Shown here: piece after piece, positions 23,868 to 31,770 of the stretch
Position numbering within the stretch: position 1 is the first letter of the stretch
Layout of the letters: each line of letters begins with the position of its first letter
Source of the DNA: CAZETJ01 sp964514575
Lineage (GTDB): Bacteria > Patescibacteriota > Saccharimonadia > Saccharimonadales > UBA10212
Assembly: GCA_964514575.1 (NCBI GenBank)
Contig: CAZETJ010000005.1
Location: 1 to 38,895 of the forward strand
Direction of reading: 5' to 3'
Length of the DNA stretch: 38,895 nt
Notes under the pieces: model-generated
What the model was told of the DNA's origin: nothing
Seen by the model: the letters and a program-made list of their open reading frames with translations, nothing else
Database searches by the model: none
Program-made: the position numbers and the translations under genes

Positions 23868-24895
23868 GCTTCCCTTTCCGCTAGTCCGGCGGCCACCGCA
23901 AAAATATTAGATACGCTTAAGAGTTCGTTCTGGCGTTCGGCTGGTATGTTGATATTGCGCCAGGCGTTGCCAATCTCAACATTCATGCCAAAACGATTAG
24001 CTATATATAGTGGCAAATTCGGCAAAACGGCAATAGCCCCACTAACTACAATTCGATCCAGCTTAGTGTTCGGGTAGCGCTCGCCATAGAATTTAATGGA
24101 CTTGTCTATCTCGTTCATCAAAGTCTCTACGGTATTGATTATGGCGTTATAAATCTGGCCCTCTAATTTATCCTTGCTGACGCCAAACTTGAAGATAAAT
24201 TGGTGTGCTTGGTCGGGTTGGATATTAAGGTTCTGAACCGCGGCTCGTACCAGTGTGTTTGCCCCCACAGGAATGACGCGTGACAGATGCGGAGCCCCGC
24301 CCATAGCTACTACCAAATCGGTGTCATTAGAGCCCATGTCCAGCACTAGCTGTGGCGCCACGGCATCAGCCGGTACGACGGAGCGCATCAGAGCCATGCT
24401 GTCTGGTTCAAAAGCGATGACGTTCAAACCAGCGGCCTCAAGCATATCCAGTCTCGTTTCTACGAACTCGTTAGAGACTGATGACAGTAGAACTTCAGCT
24501 TTTTTAGGATCTTTTGGAGAATCTCCGATGACCGCCCAGTCGATCTTAGACTTGGCTAAAGGGGTCGGAATTAGTGAATCGGCTTGAGCTTTGATGGCTG
24601 CGGCAAGGGCCTCGGGCGTAGTTTTGTCCATGTCCAACACGGTTGAAAAAACTTTATTGGAAGGAACGTTGGCTACTACATTTTTAGTCGTAATTCCTGC
24701 TTGTTGGATAAGCTGAGTGATAGCCGCCGCTAGCTTATCGTGATCGGTTTTAGACTCGCTAACCGACGTCACGCCGACTAGCGGAACTTGGCCATAGCGA
24801 TAGACCGACTTGCCCCTTAGCTGGACGACGCGGACACCACCAGTACCGACGTCCAGGCCGAAGAAATCTGTCTGCCCACCGCTTAGTATGTTCAT
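23864..24895 (-). CDS. pilM: type IV pilus actin-like protein
   Basis: A 343-aa actin-fold ATPase of the PilM/FtsA type: FFGLDVGTGGVRVVQL (phosphate 1), QLVLDMGSNDTDLVVAMGG (phosphate 2) and DRIVVSGAIAVLPNLPLYIANRFG (adenosine motif region). First gene of the operon pilM-N-O-(orphan)-B-T-C. TGG-TATAAT ends 11 nt before the ATG, giving a leader of about four nucleotides. Confidence 0.93.
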   Translation of the reverse strand: MNILSGGQTDFFGLDVGTGGVRVVQLRGKSVYRYGQVPLVGVTSVSESKTDHDKLAAAITQLIQQAGITTKNVVANVPSNKVFSTVLDMDKTTPEALAAAIKAQADSLIPTPLAKSKIDWAVIGDSPKDPKKAEVLLSSVSNEFVETRLDMLEAAGLNVIAFEPDSMALMRSVVPADAVAPQLVLDMGSNDTDLVVAMGGAPHLSRVIPVGANTLVRAAVQNLNIQPDQAHQFIFKFGVSKDKLEGQIYNAIINTVETLMNEIDKSIKFYGERYPNTKLDRIVVSGAIAVLPNLPLYIANRFGMNVEIGNAWRNINIPAERQNELLSVSNIFAVAAGLAEREA

Positions 24896-24906
24896 AACTT
24901 AACCAA

Positions 24907-24915
24907 ATTATACCA
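24907..24915 (-). promoter_or_regulatory. consensus extended -10 promoter of the pilM operon
   Basis: Minus-strand TGG-TATAAT (6/6) ends 11 nt before the pilM ATG. No -35 consensus. Confidence 0.6.
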
Positions 24916-24951
24916 TGAGCGTTTTGCTTAATAACAGTGCTAACCTAGCAG

Positions 24952-26037
24952 CTAAAACAGAGGCGGCAGGCTTGTCAGGCTTTGAATTTTGAAACTACTC
25001 GAGGAAGTTGAGTTAAAGAATGGCCCGCCAACGACCATTTCCGGAGTGTAGTTGATGATCTCGGCGATGTTACTGGAAGCGGCAGCACCGCTCAGGCTGT
25101 CTTCGGCAGCTGAAGCGCTGGAGACGTCACCTTTGATGCGCAAAAAGTTGACTTGTTTGGCAGTTAAAGAACCGTTGACGGTCAATTTATTGCCACAGTT
25201 AGTTGTTATGTAGGAAGCTGCTAACGGATTGGTCGTACTATCGTCATGGCAAGTCCAGATCGTGCCTTCGTCAGCCGCGACGTTGGTAGTCGCCGGCTGG
25301 GCGATATACCAACCATCCAGCTGGCCGACAGATGGATCAATATAAATATTACCGAGCACTACCAGGGCGAACTTGGTCGTATTGTCAGCCGTATCGGCGG
25401 CATAGGTGATGTTGTGGTTAATATATACATTGCCTTTGATAAAAATAGTGACTTTTGAGCCGGCACTAATGGAAGTGTTGGCGCTAAATAGTGCTGGCGG
25501 CGTAGCACTGCCGCTGGCGTCATAAGAATAAGCGCCGGAACTGCCTGGAAAAACCCCGGGAGAAAAACTGGCTGGCGAAGTAGCACCGATCTTTTGGTTG
25601 TAATAATCCGGTATGCAACTGGACTGGCGGGTGCTGCCTTCAAAGTATCCGTTTTTGGAGTTATTAGCGAAGGTTAGCTTATTTTGGCTGGGCAGGTCGC
25701 CAGCGCTATAAAAACCATAGTTCGAGGAGCCATTGAGCTCAACTTGTCCGAGCGCAAACGCTCCATAGTCACTAGAGGCCCCGCCCTTTCCTGGTGCCTC
25801 GTAGGTCAGGATGCCGCCGGCTCTAGGGTCTTGGCTACTAGAGTAGCTGGGGTCTTGATACGGACCGCCGGGCGAAGTATCGCAGCTGTTACCCGAAGCA
25901 AACCAGCCGCCGCTCATAACATCACCGCCAAATACTTTGAAATAGGGCTGGTTCGCACTGGCGGCAGCCGGCATAAACAATAATGCCAGTGCGGCAAATC
26001 CTATAAGAGCTCGTTTTTGTTGGAGTTTAGCGAGCAT
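24952..26037 (-). CDS. exported protein of unknown function upstream of the pil operon
   Basis: A 361-aa exported protein. The signal peptide is MLAKLQQKRALIGFAALALLF with probable cleavage after AAASA; the mature N-terminus is NQPYFKVFGGDVMSGG. The body is Ser/Gly-rich and beta-rich with four or more Cys, and repeated GNVYI/GNIYI-type strands in the middle (VTIFIKGNVYINHNITY, LVVLGNIYIDPSVG). I recognise no family; its place next to pilM suggests a pilus or surface function. A longer frame exists, but the ATG at 26037 sits 8 nt after TATACT and starts the signal peptide, so it is preferred; the mRNA is predicted to be leaderless. Confidence 0.72.
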   Translation of the reverse strand: MLAKLQQKRALIGFAALALLFMPAAASANQPYFKVFGGDVMSGGWFASGNSCDTSPGGPYQDPSYSSSQDPRAGGILTYEAPGKGGASSDYGAFALGQVELNGSSNYGFYSAGDLPSQNKLTFANNSKNGYFEGSTRQSSCIPDYYNQKIGATSPASFSPGVFPGSSGAYSYDASGSATPPALFSANTSISAGSKVTIFIKGNVYINHNITYAADTADNTTKFALVVLGNIYIDPSVGQLDGWYIAQPATTNVAADEGTIWTCHDDSTTNPLAASYITTNCGNKLTVNGSLTAKQVNFLRIKGDVSSASAAEDSLSGAAASSNIAEIINYTPEMVVGGPFFNSTSSSSFKIQSLTSLPPLF

Positions 26038-26045
26038 ACATAAGC

Positions 26046-26051
26046 AGTATA
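26046..26051 (-). promoter_or_regulatory. -10 element of the 24952 gene (leaderless)
   Basis: Minus-strand TATACT (5/6) ends 8 nt before the ATG and follows the U-tract of the previous gene's terminator by a few bases. Confidence 0.5.
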
Positions 26052-26055
26052 CAAC

Positions 26056-26107
26056 AAAAAAAAGGGGTCGCGCGTCTAGTACATCAATGATGACTAGCGC
26101 GCGACCC
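26056..26107 (-). terminator. intrinsic terminator of the 26140 gene
   Basis: A 10-bp stem (26065-26074 with 26098-26107, GGGTCGCGCG) extends inward through CTAGT/ACTAG and is followed on the minus strand by a run of eight T residues. Of the four GC-rich genes' terminators this is the one with a U-tract. Confidence 0.85.
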
Positions 26108-26139
26108 GTGCCCGGGTAGTGGGTTGGGTGCCGCACCAA

Positions 26140-26547
26140 CTAACAGTGCGGCACCTTGGTCTGATTGATGACGAAGTTGGCGTTGACCCAGCCATTCGCG
26201 CTCCCGACCGTGGTGTGGGCGGTTCCGAAGAACCACCGGTTCGTGCCGTTGGTGTACTGGCTGACGTCCTGCCAGCAGGTCATCGTGAACGGCGTGCCAC
26301 TGCGCACCAGGCCGATCAGCCAATTGTCACCGGGCTGGCAGTTAATCCAGCGGCAGAGCATGATGGGGTGACCGTCTTTCCTGTAGAGCGTCGAGTCACT
26401 AGCCGGCTTCGAAAAGGCCGATGATGCGACCAACGGCATGCTGGTCGTCTTGGCCGGTGCCGACAAGGCGCCAGGCGCCACAAAGGCTCCGGAGCCGATC
26501 ATCGCCGCCACCGTAGCAGCAGCGAGATATATCCACTTCGTTTTCAA
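26140..26547 (-). CDS. secreted SH3-like protein, GC-rich, TTG start
   Basis: A 135-aa exported protein. Signal peptide MKTKWIYLAAATVAAMIG with an Ala-rich core and cleavage near GALSAPA. The mature part ends in a bacterial SH3-like pattern: TMTCWQDVSQYTNGTNRWFFGTA, then ANGWVNANFVINQTKVPHC, with Cys residues near both ends. This type is common in secreted actinobacterial proteins; binding to cell wall or protein is the usual guess. The start codon is TTG with a perfect AGGAGG Shine-Dalgarno 6 nt upstream. It has its own TTTACA-16-TATAGT promoter and a terminator. Base composition is GC-rich, unlike ychF next door. Confidence 0.75.
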   Translation of the reverse strand: MKTKWIYLAAATVAAMIGSGAFVAPGALSAPAKTTSMPLVASSAFSKPASDSTLYRKDGHPIMLCRWINCQPGDNWLIGLVRSGTPFTMTCWQDVSQYTNGTNRWFFGTAHTTVGSANGWVNANFVINQTKVPHC

Positions 26548-26596
26548 GACGCACCTCCTGCGTCACAACAGAGACACACGTCCCCGTACAAGCTGA

Positions 26597-26624
26597 ACTA
26601 TACAACTTTCTATCTATCTGTAAA
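26597..26624 (-). promoter_or_regulatory. promoter of the 26140 gene
   Basis: The minus strand reads TTTACA (5/6), a 16-nt spacer and TATAGT (5/6). The leader would be about 43 nt and includes AGGAGG. It is divergent from the ychF promoter. Confidence 0.65.
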
Positions 26625-26638
26625 GGAGAATTCAAGGT

Positions 26639-26644
26639 TACAAT
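26639..26644 (+). promoter_or_regulatory. -10 element of ychF (leaderless)
   Basis: TACAAT (5/6) ends 7 nt before the ychF ATG. AAAGGAG occurs about 26 nt upstream of the ATG, too far to act as its Shine-Dalgarno and upstream of the predicted transcription start. Confidence 0.55.
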
Positions 26645-26651
26645 AAGAGCT

Positions 26652-27719
26652 ATGGCTCTATCTATCGGTATTGTCGGGCTGCCCAATGTTGGCAAATCTA
26701 CTTTGTTCAATGCCCTGACTGACAATAATGTGTTGGCGGCTAACTACCCTTTTGCCACGATTGAGCCAAATACCGGCATTGTGCCGATTCCAGATCCTCG
26801 CTTGCAGAAACTGGCGTCAATTTACAAGACCGAGCGGATTATTCCCGCCACGGTTACTTTTGTTGATATTGCTGGCTTGGTAGCCGGTGCTAGCCAGGGC
26901 GAAGGCCTCGGCAACCAGTTCTTGGCCCATATCCGCTCGTGTAATGCTATTTGTCAGGTGGTCCGGGCGTTTAGCGACTCGAATGTTGCCGACTCCGGCT
27001 CGTCTGACCCAAAAAAAGATATTGAGATTATTAACACTGAGCTGGCCTTAGCGGACCTACAAACCATTGAAAGACGGTTGCCGAAGCTGGAGAAAGAGGC
27101 TAAAGCCGATCCTAAACTCAAGCCAGTCTTAGAAAGCCTACAAAAAGCCAAAGAACTATTGTCCTCGGGTGCCAAGCTGAACGACGAAGTCGACCTTAAA
27201 GGTTTGTCTGATCTGCAACTTCTGAGCGCTAAGCCGGTCATCTACGCCTTTAACGTCGATGAGGAGAGTCTGAAGAATTCTGAATACCAAGACCAGTTGA
27301 GCCAATTGGTAGCACCCTCTGCGACTCTGTTCCTTTGCGCTAAATTAGAGAGCGAACTACGCGGGCTAGACCAGGCTGATCAGGCTGAGTTGCTGGCTAG
27401 CTATGGCCAGAAAGAAAGTAGCCTGGACCAACTAGCCCATGCTGCCTATCAAACACTTGGCCTGCAAAGCTATCTGACGGCAGGCGAAAAAGAGGTCCGG
27501 GCTTGGACAATTCCGGCTGGAGCGACCGCCCCACAAGCCGCTGGTGTTATTCATGGAGACTTTGAGCGCGGATTTATTGCCGCCCAGATAGTTGATTATA
27601 AAGACCTAATCAGTTTTGGTTCACTGGCCGCTGCTCGAGCCGCTGGCAAAGTCCGCACCGAAGGCAAGGATTACGCGATGCAGCCTGATGATGTAGTCGA
27701 ATTTCGGTTTAATGTTTAG
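26652..27719 (+). CDS. ychF: YchF/Obg-family translation-associated GTPase (ATPase)
   Basis: A 355-aa ribosome-associated P-loop NTPase of the YchF/OLA1 group. G1 is GLPNVGKST, followed by FATIEPNTGIVPIPD, the G3 region VDIAGLVAGAS, and a YAFNVDE segment in the G4 position typical of the ATP-preferring family. A coiled-coil segment (about 130-175) and a C-terminal TGS domain ending QPDDVVEFRFNV complete the usual layout. Normal length. Its 3' end overlaps convergent tlyA by 11 bp. Predicted leaderless. Confidence 0.97.
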   Translation: MALSIGIVGLPNVGKSTLFNALTDNNVLAANYPFATIEPNTGIVPIPDPRLQKLASIYKTERIIPATVTFVDIAGLVAGASQGEGLGNQFLAHIRSCNAICQVVRAFSDSNVADSGSSDPKKDIEIINTELALADLQTIERRLPKLEKEAKADPKLKPVLESLQKAKELLSSGAKLNDEVDLKGLSDLQLLSAKPVIYAFNVDEESLKNSEYQDQLSQLVAPSATLFLCAKLESELRGLDQADQAELLASYGQKESSLDQLAHAAYQTLGLQSYLTAGEKEVRAWTIPAGATAPQAAGVIHGDFERGFIAAQIVDYKDLISFGSLAAARAAGKVRTEGKDYAMQPDDVVEFRFNV

Positions 27720-28446
27720 TCTGGGCTAATTTTTTCAACCGGTAAAACCGCTCTAAATTGCCTTTGGCTCCTTTGACTTCACTATCCGCTTTAGCTTCAA
27801 CTATAAAATAGCTTTTGAGCCAGATTTCGAGGTCTTTTAGAACTTTTCGACGGATACTATCGTTCTTAATAACTCCCCTACTGACCTCTGTTATAGAAGC
27901 TTCAAACTGTGGTTTTGCCATCACGATAATCTGAGTACTAAAATTACTCAACTTAGCGATTGTTGGCAGTATTTTACGCAGCGAAATAAAGCTCAAATCG
28001 GCCAAAACAATGTCGATTTTATGGGGCAGTTGGACGACCTGGCGAATGTCGGTCTTCTCCATTAGCTCAACTCGAGAATCTAGCCTTAAACTTGGGTGAA
28101 GCTGTTCAGTTCCGACGTCGACAGCTATGACTTTTTTCGCACCGTGCCGCAGGGCAAAGTCAGTAAAGCCGCCAGTGCTGCTGCCAACGTCGAGGACTGT
28201 AGCCTCAGTAAAATTTAGGCCTAGCTTATCTGTTACGCTAGCCAACTTTAAAGCGGCCCGGCTGACATATTGCTCGTCCTGAACCAACTCAAGTTGATCC
28301 TTGTCGCCTACCAGAGCTCCTGGCTTGCTTACGAGCTTGCCGTTAACCTTAACTTTACCGAGCTTGATATAACTTTCAGCTTGTGACCGGGTGGCTACCA
28401 TTCCCTGCCGCGCCAATGCTTGGTCTAATCTAGTTTGACCCATCAA
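27709..28446 (-). CDS. tlyA: TlyA-family rRNA 2'-O-methyltransferase
   Basis: A 245-aa S4-domain/FtsJ-like methyltransferase, often annotated hemolysin A. The S4 RNA-binding domain (RLDQALARQGMVATRSQAESYIKLGKVKVNG) is followed by the SAM-binding fold VLDVGSSTGGFTDFAL, AKKVIAVDVGTEQLH, and VLADLSFISL. It methylates ribose 2'-OH in rRNA in characterised members. Last gene of the rpsF operon, overlapping the 2H phosphoesterase gene by 17 bp. Confidence 0.92.
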   Translation of the reverse strand: MMGQTRLDQALARQGMVATRSQAESYIKLGKVKVNGKLVSKPGALVGDKDQLELVQDEQYVSRAALKLASVTDKLGLNFTEATVLDVGSSTGGFTDFALRHGAKKVIAVDVGTEQLHPSLRLDSRVELMEKTDIRQVVQLPHKIDIVLADLSFISLRKILPTIAKLSNFSTQIIVMAKPQFEASITEVSRGVIKNDSIRRKVLKDLEIWLKSYFIVEAKADSEVKGAKGNLERFYRLKKLAQTKH

Positions 28447-28930
28447 AGATAACCTTTGCCGCCACTACTCGCACATGATCTTCCCGCCTGGTAGCTTTAA
28501 TTAGACTTATCGATGTGATCGGTAAGGTATCGCCGTTTTTTAGCACATAGCCGCGGCGCTGAGCCACGTGTGGTATAAAATCATCGCCTACATATGGGTC
28601 TTTTTCGGCCCAACGAGCGCCAACCGCGCCAAACCAGCTCAGTGCTAGTTTGTGCAGCCTCATAAAGCTCTCCGAGGGTTCCATGATGCTCACCAGCACA
28701 TCTTTCTTCGGCCCAAATAGCGCCCGCTCTGCTACAGTAGCCTCAAAAGCTGGCAACTTACTAAAATGCTTATAAAACCAGTCGATAAAAGGCTGCTCAT
28801 CTGTTTCCAGGGCGAACCAAGGCAGGATAAGTATATGTAACGCCGAGGGATCAAACGTGTCACCTACTGTCAGGTCATCCAGCAGATAGGCTATAAAGTA
28901 ACGGAATTGATTAGTCTTTGGCTCGTCCAC
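28430..28930 (-). CDS. 2H phosphoesterase / RNA ligase-like protein
   Basis: A 166-aa protein with two His motifs expected of the 2H phosphoesterase (LigT-like) superfamily: HILILPWF near residue 32 and PHVAQRRG near 120. The second position of each motif is Leu or Val where Thr or Ser is commoner, so it is a divergent member. Members act on 2',3'-cyclic phosphates or related RNA or nucleotide ends. Its place between efp and tlyA points to RNA or translation-related work. It overlaps efp by 20 bp and tlyA by 17 bp. Confidence 0.65.
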   Translation of the reverse strand: MDEPKTNQFRYFIAYLLDDLTVGDTFDPSALHILILPWFALETDEQPFIDWFYKHFSKLPAFEATVAERALFGPKKDVLVSIMEPSESFMRLHKLALSWFGAVGARWAEKDPYVGDDFIPHVAQRRGYVLKNGDTLPITSISLIKATRREDHVRVVAAKVIFDGSN

Positions 28931-29477
28931 GATAAGCTCCAGTTGCGGTGTCGATACTAACGACGTCGCCCTGTTTTACAAACGCCGGTACTTTGACAAC
29001 CAAGCCAGTTTCCAAAGTAGCGTCTTTAGTTATGGCGCTAGAAGTGTCACCTCGGACAGCGCTTTCGGTGTACGTTACTTTGAGTGGCAAGTTTTTAGGC
29101 AACTCTATATTAATAATCCGTCCATTAAACAACTGGGCGGTCACTTGGTCTCCGTCGCGCATAAAAACGGCCTTATCTTCTATAATTTCAGCCGGCAACT
29201 CAAATTGTTCATAAGAGTTATTATCCATAAAGTAGAACTTGCCACCGGCATTATACAGATACTGGACAGCCCGATTTTCTACGTCGGCATTATCTAATTG
29301 CTCGTTGCCTTTGAAGGTTTTTGCCAGAACTTTGCCGTCGACCAAGCTCTTAATGCGTACATTCACTATGGAGCCGCCGCGGCCCATGACTTTTTGGCTG
29401 TATTCCAAGACTCTGTAAGGCTCGCCATCTAGCGCAAAAATTGTTCCCTTCTTTAGGCTGGTAATGCTTAAAGCCAT
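28911..29477 (-). CDS. efp: translation elongation factor P
   Basis: A 188-aa, three-domain EF-P that relieves ribosome stalling at polyproline. Domain I has KKGTIFALDGEPYRVLEYSQKVMGRGGSIVNVRIKS; the tip residue normally Lys (PGKGG) appears to be Arg33 in MGRGG. Domains II and III are intact and end at TGAYRGRA. Its start overlaps the preceding NUDIX stop by one base. No EpmA, EpmB or EarP modification enzyme is in the window. Confidence 0.96.
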   Translation of the reverse strand: MALSITSLKKGTIFALDGEPYRVLEYSQKVMGRGGSIVNVRIKSLVDGKVLAKTFKGNEQLDNADVENRAVQYLYNAGGKFYFMDNNSYEQFELPAEIIEDKAVFMRDGDQVTAQLFNGRIINIELPKNLPLKVTYTESAVRGDTSSAITKDATLETGLVVKVPAFVKQGDVVSIDTATGAYRGRAKD

Positions 29478-29887
29478 TACATCAACTCCTCGAAAACGGC
29501 TCTGGTGGCGGGCGTAAGTTTATTAATATTAGCCAAAACCTCGTCCTGGCTATAAATTACTAGCTCCCCTTCCTTGATTTCCGGAAATTCGGTACTTTTA
29601 AGTTCCCAGTGGAATACATGCCCGGTGACTTGCACTGGTTCTAGGTTATGATCGGACCTAACATTGACTATCCCGAGACTCTTAACTTCTTGGGGGGTTG
29701 GCTGCAAAGCCGTCTCTTCATAAATTTCGCGGCAAAAAGTAGCGATCGGGTCTTCGCCCTCGTCAATCTTGCCGCCAAAACAACCTATCAGCCCGGCGGC
29801 ACCAATTTTTGGGTCGCCATTTCTGAACTGAAACAAGTAGTTATCGCCCTGTTTGATGAGCCCCAAAGCTATGTGCATCTGGCGCAT
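29477..29887 (-). CDS. NUDIX hydrolase
   Basis: A 136-aa hydrolase of nucleoside-diphosphate derivatives. The Nudix box is visible as GGKIDEGEDPIATFCREIYEETAL (broken here by position: G at the start, REIYEE core). The substrate cannot be inferred. Overlaps both neighbours by one base within the rpsF-tlyA operon. Confidence 0.85.
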   Translation of the reverse strand: MRQMHIALGLIKQGDNYLFQFRNGDPKIGAAGLIGCFGGKIDEGEDPIATFCREIYEETALQPTPQEVKSLGIVNVRSDHNLEPVQVTGHVFHWELKSTEFPEIKEGELVIYSQDEVLANINKLTPATRAVFEELM

Positions 29888-30219
29888 TACTTTAAATCTC
29901 CGATTATCTGATCGATATGAGCTGTCAGATGCGCTACTTCAATGGCGCCAAAAATGTCGTGTTCGCTGGTTTTTAAAATGATTTTGCGAGCCTTGTTTAG
30001 CCACTTCCTGCTAAAGGCAGCATTTGTCGCGCGGCCTTGCTCGTCTTCTGCCGCTTCATAATCCCTGCTGCATGTGCGAGCGTCATTCATCGCCTGCCTG
30101 AGCTCCGTCAATAGTTCACGGTCTTTTTGGCTCAGTTTATGAATCTCGATTTTCCGCAAAATCAAACTAATTTCAGAGTCAATCTGCTTGATCCTGTAGG
30201 ATGGCGAGTGGTTAGCCAT
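29887..30219 (-). CDS. helical hypothetical protein in the ribosomal operon
   Basis: A 110-aa charged, all-helical protein (MANHSPSYRIKQIDSEISL..., then RELLTELRQAMNDAR) with no recognised domain. It lies between two NUDIX genes with 8-bp and 1-bp overlaps, so it is cotranslated with them. Function unknown; a regulator or partner of the NUDIX enzymes is one possibility (inference). Confidence 0.65.
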   Translation of the reverse strand: MANHSPSYRIKQIDSEISLILRKIEIHKLSQKDRELLTELRQAMNDARTCSRDYEAAEDEQGRATNAAFSRKWLNKARKIILKTSEHDIFGAIEVAHLTAHIDQIIGDLK

Positions 30220-30610
30220 CTTCCAGTAACTCCACGGCTAGCTTAGCGGACTCTGCGATATCTGACCGCTTCAAAACATCGGCCACTGCGTAAGCCTCTG
30301 CCCCGGCACCCTCAAAGACTTCAAAATGTAAATCCGCGATATCTGCTTCAAAGACATAAAACTTTTTATGCCCATTTTCCTGTATCGCAAACTCACCGAT
30401 TGGTCGGAACGCAAGCTCTGCCTTTATAGAAGTCTCCTCTTTGAGCTCCCTTACCAGAGCCCGATGGTTGGTTTCTCCTTTTTCAACGTGGCCGCCAAAT
30501 AACGCCAACAGGCCAGGTGCCGTAGGAGCTCCCTCGTCTTTTCTCTGCATGACAATCCTAGAGTCTGGCAACCTTAAGATAACGCAGACTATGGGAATCA
30601 GTTTAGCCAT
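30212..30610 (-). CDS. NUDIX hydrolase (MutT-like)
   Basis: A 132-aa protein with a complete Nudix box beginning GGHVEKGETNHRALVREL and continuing KEETSIKAE. The N-terminus LIPIVCVILRLPDSRIVMQRK is the usual first strand pair. Nucleotide pool sanitising is the common role of MutT-like members; specificity unknown. It overlaps rpsR by 8 bp. Confidence 0.85.
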   Translation of the reverse strand: MAKLIPIVCVILRLPDSRIVMQRKDEGAPTAPGLLALFGGHVEKGETNHRALVRELKEETSIKAELAFRPIGEFAIQENGHKKFYVFEADIADLHFEVFEGAGAEAYAVADVLKRSDIAESAKLAVELLEDG

Positions 30611-30806
30611 TTGCCACGAATGGTAATAGCGCGATATGCCGAGCCCGCTTGATAGCTCGCGCCAACTGACGCTGCTTAGATTCCGTCAGACCAGTCTTTT
30701 TGCGGGTTTCGATTTGGCCGTATTGGTTTACGTAGCGCTGCAAAGTCTTGAAATCTTTGTAGTCAAAAAAGGCTACATCGGTTCGGTGTTTAAAAATTTT
30801 TGCCAT
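30603..30806 (-). CDS. rpsR: 30S ribosomal protein S18
   Basis: A 67-aa basic protein with the S18 core YKDFKTLQRYVNQYGQIETRKKTGLTESKQRQLARAIKRARHIALLPF (quoted in pieces: DFKTLQRYV, GQIETRKKTGL, QRQLARAIKRARH). It partners with S6 on the 30S platform and follows ssb by 10 nt in the classical rpsF-ssb-rpsR order. Confidence 0.97.
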   Translation of the reverse strand: MAKIFKHRTDVAFFDYKDFKTLQRYVNQYGQIETRKKTGLTESKQRQLARAIKRARHIALLPFVANG

Positions 30807-30816
30807 TAATTACTCC

Positions 30817-31296
30817 TTAAAATGGGATATCGTCGAGGTTAATCGGCTCATCGCCGATATCCTCAATCACGACTTCTTCATCGTCCTTTTTAGATGCTGC
30901 TTTCTTAGTCGGCTTTGGGCTGTCGGCTGACGCTTCAGATGTTGCAGGCGCACTTCCACCGCCGCCAGGCCCGCCAAGAAACGTTACGTCCTGGGCCACA
31001 ACTTCGACTTTAGAGCGCTTAGCGCCGTCCTGTTCCCAGCTGCGGCTTTGCAAGCGGCCATTAACCAGCGCTGGGCGGCCTTTGGTCAAATACTGGGCTA
31101 CTCGCTCGCCAAGCGGGCCCCAGGCTACGATATCAACGTAGTCTGTCACCTCTTGCCACTCATCACTAGCATTTTTGTAACTACGATTAAGCGCTAAGCT
31201 AAAGCTGCAAACACTGGCCCCATTTGGAGTCGTTCGTAGCTCTGGATCGCGCGTCAAATTGCCCATCAAAACTACTTGGTTAAAACTGCGTGCCAT
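30817..31296 (-). CDS. ssb: single-stranded DNA-binding protein
   Basis: A 159-aa OB-fold protein (FNQVVLMGNLTRDPELRTTP, SFSLALNRSYKN, VDIVAWGPLGERVAQYL, KGRPALVNGRLQSRSWEQDG) with an acidic tail ending EPINLDDIPF, the partner-binding tip. A Gly/Ser/Ala-rich linker connects them. It lies between rpsF and rpsR as in most bacteria. Confidence 0.97.
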   Translation of the reverse strand: MARSFNQVVLMGNLTRDPELRTTPNGASVCSFSLALNRSYKNASDEWQEVTDYVDIVAWGPLGERVAQYLTKGRPALVNGRLQSRSWEQDGAKRSKVEVVAQDVTFLGGPGGGGSAPATSEASADSPKPTKKAASKKDDEEVVIEDIGDEPINLDDIPF

Positions 31297-31325
31297 AAGA
31301 TTTATTCTCCCTCTTAAGCCCTATT

Positions 31326-31709
31326 TTACTCTTCTTCGGCGTCATCGCCATCTCGGTCGGACTGGCTGCGTTCGGCCGCTTTGGCGGCTTTTTCGGCTCG
31401 GGCAGCCTCAGCTTTAGCGATGGCCTTAAGATCAACTTTAGTGATCATGAAGCGGATAACTTCATCTGTTATATTCAGTGTCTGCTCAGTCTTCGCTACC
31501 GATTCACCCGGCATTTCGACCGTGTAAAAAACGTAGACGGCAAAGTCTTGCTTATTGATTGGGTAGGCCAGCTTGCGCTTGCCCCAATTGTCGGTCTTGG
31601 TGATTTTGCCTTTGGCGTCATCAATAATTTTCTTGACCCGCGCCTCGGCTTTATCTAGATCAATCTCAAGATCTGGATGATAAAGCACCGCGATTTCGTA
31701 GATATTCAA
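31326..31709 (-). CDS. rpsF: 30S ribosomal protein S6
   Basis: A 127-aa protein (NIYEIAVLYHPDLEIDLDKA, NWGKRKLAYPINKQDFAVYVFYTVE) with a long charged Ala/Glu/Asp-rich tail. The start codon is TTG, supported by a GGAAGG Shine-Dalgarno 8 nt upstream. It heads a nine-gene operon to tlyA. The promoter at 31785-31813 gives a leader of about 70 nt, long enough for the S6:S18 autoregulatory element found ahead of rpsF in many bacteria; I see a small CTTGG/CCAAAG hairpin but cannot confirm that motif. Confidence 0.95.
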   Translation of the reverse strand: MNIYEIAVLYHPDLEIDLDKAEARVKKIIDDAKGKITKTDNWGKRKLAYPINKQDFAVYVFYTVEMPGESVAKTEQTLNITDEVIRFMITKVDLKAIAKAEAARAEKAAKAAERSQSDRDGDDAEEE

Positions 31710-31770
31710 AACGGTTTCCTTCCTTTGGTTCTAGCCCAAGTGCCTAATGAGTCGCCTTGAGCAGAAGTTA

